Source of the DNA: DASUBV01 sp963822485
GTDB lineage: Bacteria; Actinomycetota; Actinomycetes; Streptosporangiales; Streptosporangiaceae
DNA length: 64,000 bases
Reading direction: 5' to 3'
NCBI GenBank assembly: GCA_963822485.1
Contig: CAWGHW010000003.1
Location: 135,696-199,695 of the forward strand
Part shown: piece after piece, positions 43,608 through 51,439 of the stretch
Position numbering within the stretch: the first letter of the stretch is position 1
Layout: each line of letters opens with the position of its first letter
Position numbers and translations under genes: made by a program
Notes under the pieces: model-generated
What the model was told of the DNA's origin: nothing
What the model saw: only the letters and a program-made list of their open reading frames with translations
Databases searched by the model: none

Positions 43608-44608
43608 TGCGCTCCAGCCGGGTGTTCCACGCCGTCGACTCCCACACCGAGGGGATGCCGACGCGGGTCATCGTCGGCGGCGTCGGCAAGATCCCCGGCG
43701 ACACCATGTTCGACCGGCGCCGGTACTTCATGGCCAACCTGGACGGCATCCGCAAGACGCTCATGTATGAGCCGCGCGGCCACGCCGCCATGTCCGGCGC
43801 CATCCTGCAGCCGCCCAGTCGGCCCGACGCCGACTGGGGCGTGGTGTACATCGAGGTGTCCGGCTGCCTGCCCATGTGCGGCCACGGCACCATCGGCGTG
43901 GCCACCGTGCTGGTCGAGACCGGCATGGTCGAGGTCACCGAGCCCGTGACCCAGGTCCGGCTGGACACCCCCGCCGGCCTCGTCGTGGCCGAGGTGAGCG
44001 TCCAGGACGGCAAAGCCACCAGCGTCACCATCACCAACGTGCCCGCCTTCACCGTCGGCCTGGACCAGACCGTGGCCGTCCCCGGCTACGGCCAGGTCAC
44101 CTACGACATGGCCTACGGCGGCAACTTCTACGCCATCCTGCCCCTCAAGCAGGTCGGCATCGAGTTCGACCGGGCCAACAAGGAGGCCATCCTCTCCGCC
44201 GGGCTGCAGGTCATGGCCGCCATCAACGACGCCAGCGAGCCCGTGCACCCGGAGAACCCCGAGATCCGCGGCTGCCACCACGTCCAGTTCCTGGCCCCGG
44301 ACGCCAACGCCCAGCTCTCCCGGCACGCCATGGCCATCTACCCCGGCTGGTTCGACCGCTCGCCCTGCGGCACCGGCACCTCGGCCCGCCTGGCCCAGCT
44401 GCACACCCGCGGCGAGATCAAGGTCGGCGACGACTTCGTCAACGAGTCGTTCATCGGCTCCCGGTTCACCGGCACCATCGTCGAGGAGACCACGGTCGCC
44501 GGCCTGCCCGCCGTCATCCCGAAGATCACCGGCCGGGCCTGGATCACCGGCACCGCCCAGTACATGATCGACCCCACCGACCCGTTCCCCGAGGGCTTCC
44601 AGCTCTAA
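43607..44608 (+). CDS. proline racemase-family protein, probable 4-hydroxyproline 2-epimerase
   Basis: 333 residues. Both catalytic cysteines are present: C91 in LPMCGHGTIGVAT and C254 in DRSPCGTGTSARLAQL. Two Cys indicates a racemase or epimerase, not the Ser/Thr-Cys 3-hydroxyproline dehydratase branch. HAVDSHTEGMPTRVI at the start is typical. In context it would interconvert trans-4-hydroxy-L-proline and cis-4-hydroxy-D-proline, the first step of the pathway. Its ATG overlaps the preceding stop. It is the last gene of the block; recombinase debris begins about 100 bp later. Confidence 0.88.
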   Translation: MRSSRVFHAVDSHTEGMPTRVIVGGVGKIPGDTMFDRRRYFMANLDGIRKTLMYEPRGHAAMSGAILQPPSRPDADWGVVYIEVSGCLPMCGHGTIGVATVLVETGMVEVTEPVTQVRLDTPAGLVVAEVSVQDGKATSVTITNVPAFTVGLDQTVAVPGYGQVTYDMAYGGNFYAILPLKQVGIEFDRANKEAILSAGLQVMAAINDASEPVHPENPEIRGCHHVQFLAPDANAQLSRHAMAIYPGWFDRSPCGTGTSARLAQLHTRGEIKVGDDFVNESFIGSRFTGTIVEETTVAGLPAVIPKITGRAWITGTAQYMIDPTDPFPEGFQL

Positions 44609-44708
44609 CAGGACGACCGCTAGCCAGCCACCTCGGCGGCCATCGACGTCAGGTCGATTCGCCCCCCGACGCCTGCCCACCCGGCCCACCAGCCCCAAGA
44701 TCGGCTGT

Positions 44709-45713
44709 GGATGTCCCGTTACCTAAGGAGCACAAGGCCGAGCGGCAGCGCCGCGCCGGGCTCCAGAAAGCTCAGGCCGGCGAGCCGCACCGGTCCGGCA
44801 CCGGGGCTACGGCTACCAGCCCGACTGCGTGACCGTCACCCCGGCCGAGGTGGAGATCGTCCGCGAGGCCAAGACGCGGGTGCTGGCTGGGGAGTCGCTG
44901 CGTAGCGTCGCCGGGGACCTGAACGACCGCCAGTGCCGGCCGTCACCTGCAAGACCTGATCAGCCCACGTCCTCAAGGGCGTCCTGATCTCCGGCCGCCG
45001 CGAGTACCACGGTGAGATCATGACCGGGCAGTCATCCTAGCCAGCGATCATCACCGCCGACGAGTCTGACCAGCTCCGCGCACAGCTCACCCGCTCCGGC
45101 ACCCCGCGTGGCCGCGGCCGCTCCTACCTCATGTCCGGGATCTTCACCTGCGGGAACCGCGGTGCCGGGCTGTCGGGGCGCCCGCACTTGGCCGGCCCCT
45201 CGGTACGCATGCGTCAAGGGAGCAGGCCTGCCCTGGCGCGCACGGTCGCGCTCATGGCCGCGCCCGCCGAGCAGATCGCCCGCGACATGATTCTCACAGC
45301 CCTGGACTCCCCGGTTTTCCTGGCAGCTCTGGTCCGCGTTACCGCCGGCGGCTCCGACACTGCCGCCATCTCCGCCGAGCTGCTCACCATCGATGTCCGC
45401 CGTAACGAGCTGGCCGAAGCCTGGGCGGCCGGGGACATCAGCCGCAAGGAATGGCTCACCGCCCGCGACTAGCTCACTGCCGACGCGGACATGCTCACCG
45501 CCCGCCTGTCCCGCACCCAGCACAGCCGCACCCTCGCCGCGTTCGCCGCCATGACCGGCACCGTCTGGCAACGCTGGGAGACCATGACGACCGGCGCCCG
45601 CCGCGGCCCTCATCCAGGCCACCAGCGCCACCATCCCCGTCCGCCCTGCCACTATCCGCAGCTGGAATCCCGCCCGCATCGGCGACCCGCTCTTGGCGCG
45701 CCTGACCGCCTGA
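44709..45713 (+). pseudogene. serine recombinase (large serine integrase) remnant
   Basis: Reading across frames gives KEHKAERQRRAGLQKAQAG, then GYGYQPDCVTVTPAEVEIVREAKTRVLAGESLRSVAGDLNDR, then RGRSYLMSGIFTCGNRGAGLSG, then LTIDVRRNELAEAWAAGD and VWQRWE. These are the Recombinase domain, zinc-ribbon start and C-terminal coiled coil of actinobacterial large serine integrases. The catalytic resolvase domain is absent and stops and shifts interrupt the rest, including an in-frame TAG at 45470. It marks the edge of a decayed integrative element. Confidence 0.75.
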
Positions 45714-45915
45714 GCCTCCGCGCCAGGCACCCAGGCTTCAGCCGTCCGGCCGGTACCCCCGGCCGCGCACGCTGGCCCACCCGCCCCGCCTGGTGGTGCC
45801 ATCCGCGCCCGCCTCGCGCCAGGCGACCCACCCGCCCGCCGCCACCCGCGCCGCGGCCCGGTCCGCGCCCGCTCCGCCAGGCCAGGACCATCCGGCGGCG
45901 CGCCCACCATCTACG
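45714..45915. other. short intergenic region
   Basis: Pro/Arg-rich GC sequence after the recombinase remnant with no recognisable gene or signal. Confidence 0.3.
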
Positions 45916-46260
45916 TCAGCCAGACGGACCCTTCCCCGGCGGCGCCTCGCCCGGGGTCAGCGTCAGCACCGCCACCACTGCATTGACCCACTCCCGCATC
46001 AGCCCCACCATCGCGTCCTGGCCCTTCCCCCGGCACCCAATCAGCGCCGCCAGGCAGATGACCGCCAGCACCCCCAGCACCAGCGCTAGCACCGCGTACG
46101 GCGCCACGCCCACCACCACCGCCGCCCCCGTGCTGCCCCGCCACAGCTTGACCAGGCCCCCGCCAACCGGCGCGAGCCCTGCCGACACGTAGACCCACTC
46201 ACGCACCACCCGACGCCCCGAGCGCCCACTCACAGCATCCTCCCGCCCAGAGCAATCCAT
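45916..46260 (-). CDS. small membrane protein of the integrative-element remnant
   Basis: 114 residues from ATG 46260: a basic N-terminal tail (GRSGRRVVREW), a hydrophobic region of about 45 residues that can form two helices (STGAAVVVGVAPYAVLALVL, then GVLAVICLAALIGC) and a short C-terminal helix. Actinomycete integrative conjugative elements commonly carry such unassigned membrane genes near spread functions. A TTG start at 46365 would add 35 residues but lacks support. Confidence 0.45.
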   Translation of the reverse strand: MDCSGREDAVSGRSGRRVVREWVYVSAGLAPVGGGLVKLWRGSTGAAVVVGVAPYAVLALVLGVLAVICLAALIGCRGKGQDAMVGLMREWVNAVVAVLTLTPGEAPPGKGPSG

Positions 46261-46388
46261 GTCATTCCCGTGACCGATCGAGCCACAATAATCCGGTGGC
46301 CTAGGAAAACACAAATCATCGCTGTTTCCGCAGGTAGGAAGCTTGATTAGATCTAATAGGCTCAATTAGTGCCTCTTATTGCGTCCAC

Positions 46389-46423
46389 TAAGTTGACGCT
46401 CACTAAACGTCGTCGTCAACTTA
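46389..46423. promoter_or_regulatory. 10-bp inverted repeat in an A/T-rich gap
   Basis: TAAGTTGACG (46389-46398) and CGTCAACTTA (46414-46423) are perfect inverted copies 15 bp apart. They lie in the intergenic stretch (about 46261-46510) between two minus-strand genes of the element. It could be an operator or a hairpin; nothing else is recognised in this gap. Confidence 0.5.
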
Positions 46424-46510
46424 ACGGGGCCCGATATGAGGACAACGATAACTACTCAGCCATCCGGCCATTTCCCCAAGGCCACCCTCACTGCCGCCGG
46501 GTGCCCGGCG

Positions 46511-46852
46511 CTAGATCCAGCCGCCCGTCAGAACCAGCCACGTCACCGCCCCCACCCCTAGCGCCGGAACCGCCGGATCACCCGGCGCCGCCACCTGCGC
46601 CACGACCACCACCCCAGACGCCAGCACTACCCGCGCCGCCAGCCACCCCGGCCGGCCAGACCGCACCCGCGCCCATCCCCGCCGCCACCCCGACCCACCG
46701 GCCGCCGCGACCGCTCCAGCAGCCCGCGCGTCCTCCCGCTCCCGCTCCCGCTCCCGCTCCCGCTCCCGCTCCCGCTCCCGCTCCCGCTCCCGCTCCCGCT
46801 CCCGCTCCACCATGAACCGCCGCCGCCCACCAGTCGCCATGACGACACCCAT
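46511..46852 (-). CDS. membrane protein with an (Glu-Arg)n hexanucleotide-encoded linker
   Basis: 113 residues. MATGGRRRFMVE is followed by about 12 Glu-Arg pairs encoded by a perfect GAGCGG array, then a hydrophobic C-terminal half (GWLAARVVLASGVVVVAQVAAP and ALGVGAVTWLVLTGGWI) resembling the DUF2637-type membrane proteins of actinomycete integrative elements. The other two frames through the array would encode Gly-Ser or Gly-Ala runs but lack credible downstream domains. ATGs at 46852, 46840 and 46813 are possible starts. Confidence 0.45.
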   Translation of the reverse strand: MGVVMATGGRRRFMVEREREREREREREREREREREREREDARAAGAVAAAGGSGWRRGWARVRSGRPGWLAARVVLASGVVVVAQVAAPGDPAVPALGVGAVTWLVLTGGWI

Positions 46853-47106
46853 CCCGCCGGAACACTCCCCGAATCACGCCAGTCCGTGCCCGCCTTGCGC
46901 GGAGCCCGGGCGTCTGCGCCCGGCTCCATCGCCGCAATCAGATCCGCGATCCGTGCCAAGGTCGCCGGATCCGTGATCTGCGGCGGCAGACCCGCCGCCC
47001 GCCGCGACGCCGCGACCCGCGCCGCAACTCCGCTCGCCGCGCCGCATCCGGAACCGGCCCATCCGGTCCAGCCCTCCGCCGCGCCCTGGGCGCCGGGGCT
47101 CACCAC
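46627..47106 (-). CDS. uncertain integrative-element protein
   Basis: From GTG 47106 the frame encodes AARVAASRRAAGLPPQITDPATLARIADLIAAME, a helical segment like small hypothetical proteins of actinomycete integrative elements. It then runs into the Gly-Ser reading of the hexanucleotide array. The meaningful part ends near 46880, where the next gene should begin; the rest is probably readthrough, so the 3' end is doubtful. Confidence 0.3.
   Translation of the reverse strand: MVSPGAQGAAEGWTGWAGSGCGAASGVAARVAASRRAAGLPPQITDPATLARIADLIAAMEPGADARAPRKAGTDWRDSGSVPAGWVSSWRLVGGGGSWWSGSGSGSGSGSGSGSGSGSGSGSGRTRGLLERSRRPVGRGGGGDGRGCGLAGRGGWRRG
46735..46806. repeat. 12 perfect copies of a 6-bp repeat (CCCGCT)
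   Basis: 72 bp of uninterrupted CCCGCT on the plus strand (GAGCGG in the minus coding frame). Length divisible by 3 means copy-number change would alter only the number of Glu-Arg pairs. Perfect identity implies recent expansion or active slippage. Confidence 0.95.
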
Positions 47107-47109
47107 GGT

Positions 47110-47376
47110 CAGTCATCGCCGACGACAGCAGCTCCCCACGCTGCACCCCCGACCGCAGCGCCGTGTACGCCGCTGTCACAGTCGCCGCCGCGTCGCTATC
47201 CCCGCCCGCATCAGGGTGCACCGCACGCAGCCCCGCCCGGAACGCCCGGTGCACCTCGCATCCATCAGATCTGGGCTGTACGGAAGGCCCAGCAGCCAGA
47301 CCGCATCCCACCCGCCCCCGGCCGCCCCGGCACCATCGACCTCGGTGCCCGCCCGCCGGTCCAGTAACTCCGTCAC
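47110..47376 (-). pseudogene. DnaJ-like (J-domain) protein, frame interrupted
   Basis: Starting at GTG 47376, one frame gives WDAVWLLGLPYSPDL. A second frame continues HRAFRAGLRAVHPDAGGDSDAAATVTAAYTALRSGVQRGELL, which has the J-domain-like HPD motif and helix 3. Joining them needs one shift near 47255. Small J-domain proteins of this kind occur in actinomycete integrative elements. The stop codon of the intact version is unclear. Confidence 0.4.
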
Positions 47377-47504
47377 GACACACCGCCCTCAGGCAGCGGC
47401 ACCTCCGGACCCGCCCGGCCCACACCAGCCGACTCGGCACCCTTCTCCCTCCGGGCCCACCCGGAGTCAAGGTCCAAACCGGAGGCGATCGTGGTGATGC
47501 GCAT
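47373..47504 (-). CDS. 43-residue ORF preceding the DnaJ-like gene
   Basis: MRITTIASGLDLDSGWARREKG begins this short frame; its stop overlaps the GTG of the DnaJ-like gene. No domain recognised. Tight overlap is the only support. Confidence 0.3.
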   Translation of the reverse strand: MRITTIASGLDLDSGWARREKGAESAGVGRAGPEVPLPEGGVS

Positions 47505-47542
47505 ATCTAAATTCCAGGAAGCACCCCCGGCTCCGAGGCTAT

Positions 47543-50446
47543 TCAGCAGGCTGGGACGCTGGGCAGGCCGGGGGCGTAGCTGCCGTAGTGGTCTGGGCAT
47601 AGCCACAGGTAGTCGCCCGCGGCTGTGGTTACCCGGCGCATGTCGCCAAAGGACTGGACCTGATCCTGCTGGAAGATTATCTGGCGGATCGCTCGCATGG
47701 CCTGCCCTTGCGCCCGAGCTGGCGCGTCTGGCTCTTGATCGTGAAGGCTATCGGACAAGGGGTCAGTTGACACGTGAGGCAGCTCGCTAGCCAAGGTGGT
47801 CATGAGCTGCAATTCGTTTTGGGCGTGCTGAAGCTGTCTAGGTGTGAGGACCATACCTGCGGCAGACGCTGCGGCCGGCACCGCCGATCGTAGGATCGTA
47901 AGCAGGGTATTCATATATGGGCTTATGCGGATGAGCCATTCCCGGGGCTGGTCAATGATATATGAAGCATCAGGCCAGGGATGCATATGGTCTGGGTGCT
48001 CGCACCACAACGTGAGTCGGAATCGCAGCTCGTCGACTCGCAATCTACGTAGTCCCTTTGAAGTAATCTGGATCAGCGAAAAAAGGAGTGGGCAGTCATT
48101 GATCTCGGCGGACAGTGCTCGCTTCACCTGGCGGATGCCATCGGCTAGGTCGGCTGTCTGGCTTCCAAGGCGTTCGACGTCGTCGCCAATTTTTGTCAAC
48201 AAGTCTAGCCCAGCTCCAATAGCGTCGCCCGGAGGCGAAAATCCGGTGAGCAACATATGTGCGTTATGATTCTGCCTGCAATTTGGACATAGGTAATCGG
48301 GGTTGTTCTGATTCTCGCGATGAGCTATTAGGACGTTCATTTTGATGAGCTCTGTACACGGTGAACCGTCCGAGATAGCGCCGGGACAGGGAACGAGTAG
48401 GTCGTATTGCAGACCCTCCCAGCGACTGACGATCAATTGCTCAATAGTGTCCCAAAGCACATGGAAGAACAGGTCTGGAGAGGGAGCACGTACCTCCACC
48501 GTAAGCTCAAGTTGCTCGGAGGTTCGCAGCTCCAATAGAGCCTCCGAGGCATAAGCCGGGTTTTGGTGGCGGAGGAACACGCCTGTGCGCCAGTGCAGTC
48601 CAGCAGCATCAAGATGGCGCTTCACAGTTAGCCATGCCATTAGGCCAGGGGCCTTCTCATGCAGCCTGCATACGAAGGCAAGACGGCGAGAGCCCACCGG
48701 GATCGGTGTGTCGAAATCCCACGGGAGGCTAGGGCGCTCGGAAGGCACCAGTTGCGCTACGACGCTCTGATGCTCATCCACGCGATAAGTGATGTCAAAC
48801 TTCTCCATCAGTCGCAGAAAGTACCTGTGGTATCGGACAGGATAGCCTGTGCCGTCTGAGCGATCTTCCCAGATCTTCTTCAGTCGCCCATGGTGCAATT
48901 CTCCGCCCGCGGCCCTCGTCAGAGTATCGTGAAGCACATAGCTAATAGCTTTAGTCAGCCATTCGGGGTTTAGAACGACGAAATCGCTCAAGCTGTCATC
49001 ATCGCAGTAATATATGATCTGTCCAACCTCGTGCATAAAGGTTGCCAGCGTAGTTATTTCCTCGCCGGCCACACGCTGGCGTCGACAGATCGCCGTGAAC
49101 TCTTCAAAGGAAATTTGTGGCGTGGACTCGGCGAGGTCGGCTATCTCCTGCCGAACGGCCGCCCATCGAGGAGAAACGATCTGGCCCATCTGAGGCAGCC
49201 GAGCTGCCTCGGCGCTTATGGCGTTCAGCAATAGCCTGATACCCCTGCCGGTCTCATTGTCTACCTCGAAATTACGAGTCGGCAATTGGGGAAAAAGAGG
49301 CTGCAATCGTGAGTAATCGAGATCCGGTCGATCTTCACTCGGGCAGTGAGTCGCTACGACAAGCAGCCGAGCATTCTTCCCAGCACTCAACCGGACTCGC
49401 CGCAACCAGCCCTCTATGTCGTTTTTCTCTTGGCCTTCACGAGGCTTCCAGACCACCAGATATAGTCCCTGCCGATTGAGAAAGAACTGGTGCGTAATCC
49501 TGTAGACTTCCTGTCCGCCGAAATCCCAGATCCTCAGAGTCATATCGGCATCTATAGCGGGATGCGGAAGAGTCAGAGGACGGATCTCTATCCCGTGAGT
49601 GAAAGGGCGCCCTTCAATAAATTTCCCTCCCCGAAGGGCGGCGCTTAGTGATGTCTTCCCTACGTTTCCTTCGCCGAGCAATATTACTTTCGCCTCGTAC
49701 TGGGCGATGACGCCTTCCTGAGGGACTACGTCTTCGATACTCCGAAGGTAAATCGCCGCAGCGTGCGCGTCGTTGCCGATTAGCTCGGGCGGTAGACCGG
49801 GGTTACTCTTAAAGTTAAAGTCCAGACCAGCATCAAGACTGTCGGCCAATGTGCGGGGCACGCGAGTGAGCCGATTCCTGTCAAGCCTCAGATTCTGAAG
49901 ATGGACAAGCTTCTCGATCTCAGAGGGCACGGACGTCAGCTTATTTTGATTGATCGTGAGTTTACGGAGATTGGTCAGACTACCGATCTCGGACGGCAAG
50001 GTGTTTAGCTGATTGCCGTTGAGCAGTAGCGTCTGAAGATTGATGAGATTGCCGATCTCAGGTGGCAGCGAGGTCAACCTATTGCCACCGAGTTGCAGTG
50101 TCTGAAGCTTAGTGAGCTGAGCTATCTCGGGCGGTATTGAGGTCAGTCGGTTACTTGTCAGCCTAAGTGTTCGAAGATTGGTAAGGTCGCAGATTTCTCG
50201 GGGCAATACTGTCAGCTGATTGCCGTCTAACCAAAGCTCTTGGAGGTTGCTCAGCTGGCTAATTTCGGGACGCAGTGACGTCAGCCGGTTGGCATCGAGC
50301 CTCAATTCCCGAAGATTGCCCAATTGGCAGATTTCAAGCGGTAGATCAGTTAGGTTGCGAAAAGAAAGAGCACAGTAACCACTCTGCCTCATCTTGTCCA
50401 GGTCAACCCAGATTGCCGGGTTGACCTGGCTCAGTTGGTTGATCAT
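47543..50446 (-). CDS. leucine-rich-repeat Roco protein (LRR-Roc-COR)
   Basis: 967 residues. Residues 30-205 contain seven or eight exact 23-residue LRRs (LxxLxLxxNxLTxLPxEIxxL). A Roc GTPase follows: P-loop GEGNVGKT (258-265), switch region DFGGQE (about 308-313) and THCPSED as an altered G4 motif. A COR-type region spans about 430-640. The C-terminal 330 residues carry CPNCRQNH, a possible half zinc-ribbon, and helical segments, with no kinase domain. Bacterial Roco proteins cycle GTP and dimerise; a few are tied to signalling or defence. Base composition is clearly more A/T-rich than the flanks, indicating recent transfer. No start-site problem. Confidence 0.88.
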   Translation of the reverse strand: MINQLSQVNPAIWVDLDKMRQSGYCALSFRNLTDLPLEICQLGNLRELRLDANRLTSLRPEISQLSNLQELWLDGNQLTVLPREICDLTNLRTLRLTSNRLTSIPPEIAQLTKLQTLQLGGNRLTSLPPEIGNLINLQTLLLNGNQLNTLPSEIGSLTNLRKLTINQNKLTSVPSEIEKLVHLQNLRLDRNRLTRVPRTLADSLDAGLDFNFKSNPGLPPELIGNDAHAAAIYLRSIEDVVPQEGVIAQYEAKVILLGEGNVGKTSLSAALRGGKFIEGRPFTHGIEIRPLTLPHPAIDADMTLRIWDFGGQEVYRITHQFFLNRQGLYLVVWKPREGQEKNDIEGWLRRVRLSAGKNARLLVVATHCPSEDRPDLDYSRLQPLFPQLPTRNFEVDNETGRGIRLLLNAISAEAARLPQMGQIVSPRWAAVRQEIADLAESTPQISFEEFTAICRRQRVAGEEITTLATFMHEVGQIIYYCDDDSLSDFVVLNPEWLTKAISYVLHDTLTRAAGGELHHGRLKKIWEDRSDGTGYPVRYHRYFLRLMEKFDITYRVDEHQSVVAQLVPSERPSLPWDFDTPIPVGSRRLAFVCRLHEKAPGLMAWLTVKRHLDAAGLHWRTGVFLRHQNPAYASEALLELRTSEQLELTVEVRAPSPDLFFHVLWDTIEQLIVSRWEGLQYDLLVPCPGAISDGSPCTELIKMNVLIAHRENQNNPDYLCPNCRQNHNAHMLLTGFSPPGDAIGAGLDLLTKIGDDVERLGSQTADLADGIRQVKRALSAEINDCPLLFSLIQITSKGLRRLRVDELRFRLTLWCEHPDHMHPWPDASYIIDQPREWLIRISPYMNTLLTILRSAVPAAASAAGMVLTPRQLQHAQNELQLMTTLASELPHVSTDPLSDSLHDQEPDAPARAQGQAMRAIRQIIFQQDQVQSFGDMRRVTTAAGDYLWLCPDHYGSYAPGLPSVPAC

Positions 50447-50649
50447 TGCTACCTGACAGTTCGACAGTCGTCAACGACACTTTCAGCGTCCCGACATACT
50501 CTACAAGTAAGCGCATACGTTACTAGGCCGTCTACGAATCCGCTGCCGTTGTCGGTTGTTGCAACGAGTCGTGCCAGGTAGCGAGTGCTGCGCCCGAGTC
50601 GCATGGATGCCTCGCTTCATCTACCTTGTATTGCCGAAGCTAACTTGCG

Positions 50650-50898
50650 TCAGGGCTTCGCGGTGACGTAGGTGCCCTTGCCGATGACGCTGGCGACCAG
50701 GCCTCGCTCGCGCAGTTCGCGCATGGCGCGGCGAACCGTCTGGTAGGCGATGCCCCACTGATCGGCCAGGTCCCGTTCGGAGGGCAGCCTGCCGCCGACC
50801 GGCAGGATCCCACTCGCGATCTGTGCCTGCACGTAGTCGGCAGCCTGGATGTACAGCGGCATCGGGGTGTCCGATTCGAACTTGGGTCGCGCAGACAT
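50650..50898 (-). CDS. short GntR-family regulator
   Basis: 82 residues, little more than the winged helix: PLYIQAADYVQAQIASGILPVGGRLPSERDLADQWGIAYQTVRRAMRELRERGLVASVIGKGTYV. No ligand domain. Such minimal GntR proteins control excision or transfer genes in actinomycete mobile elements. Divergent from the next ORF across a palindrome-containing control region. Confidence 0.82.
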   Translation of the reverse strand: MSARPKFESDTPMPLYIQAADYVQAQIASGILPVGGRLPSERDLADQWGIAYQTVRRAMRELRERGLVASVIGKGTYVTAKP

Positions 50899-50926
50899 GG
50901 CGATCACTGTAAGGCAGCGCTGACCT

Positions 50927-50940
50927 GCGAGTATACTCGC
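50927..50940. promoter_or_regulatory. 14-bp perfect palindrome, candidate GntR operator
   Basis: GCGAGTATACTCGC (50927-50940) lies between the divergent GntR gene and the next ORF. Just beyond it are the direct half-repeats GCTATACA and GCTATGTA (50944-50961). Position and symmetry suit autoregulation by the short GntR protein. Confidence 0.6.
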
Positions 50941-50982
50941 GATGCTATACAGAGCTATGTATCGCACCTGATCGTGAACTGC

Positions 50983-51303
50983 ATGAATCCTCGCATCCCT
51001 ACCGCCCGGAGTGACCCTGCTAGCCGGATACGCGCTATCGCCGCGGGCCTGACCGCAGCCGGCGTCTCCACCACCGCCAACGGCAACAACATCACTGGTC
51101 TCGACGTCACCGCCACGAGCCGGTCGCCCGGTCACGCCAAGACCGAGATCATGCTCGACGAGGACGGCTACGCCGAGATCCGCTGGTTTATAAACCCCAG
51201 CGCGCCACCCGAAGAGGTCTCCGCGGCCCTTGCCCGCATCTTGGCAGCTATCTCCACCACCCCATCGGCCTTGGCGCCCGCACCCTCTCCCGCTCGACCA
51301 TGA
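50983..51303 (+). CDS. hypothetical protein of the integrative-element remnant
   Basis: About 106 residues (ATG 50983; GTG 50974 also possible): MNPRIPTARSDPASRIRAIAAGLTAAGVSTTANGNNITGLDVTATS ... AEIRWFINPSAPPEEVSAALARILAAI. It looks like a small alpha/beta protein with a Pro/Ala tail. Divergent from the minimal GntR gene, an arrangement seen in actinomycete elements. Function unknown. Confidence 0.5.
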   Translation: MNPRIPTARSDPASRIRAIAAGLTAAGVSTTANGNNITGLDVTATSRSPGHAKTEIMLDEDGYAEIRWFINPSAPPEEVSAALARILAAISTTPSALAPAPSPARP

Positions 51304-51439
51304 GCCCGCCCTGGCACAAGGCAGACGACATGCCCCGCGGCATACGGATCGGCCGTTCCTAGACGGCGCGCATGTGACGGATGAACTGCTGTGCAGTGGC
51401 GTCCAGGGAAGTGGTGGCGAAGTTTCGCCTGGTAGGCGT

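Noticed and set aside
46735..46806. CRISPR-like repeat array
   Set aside because: Units are 6 bp, contiguous and without spacers; no cas genes are present. It is a coding microsatellite.
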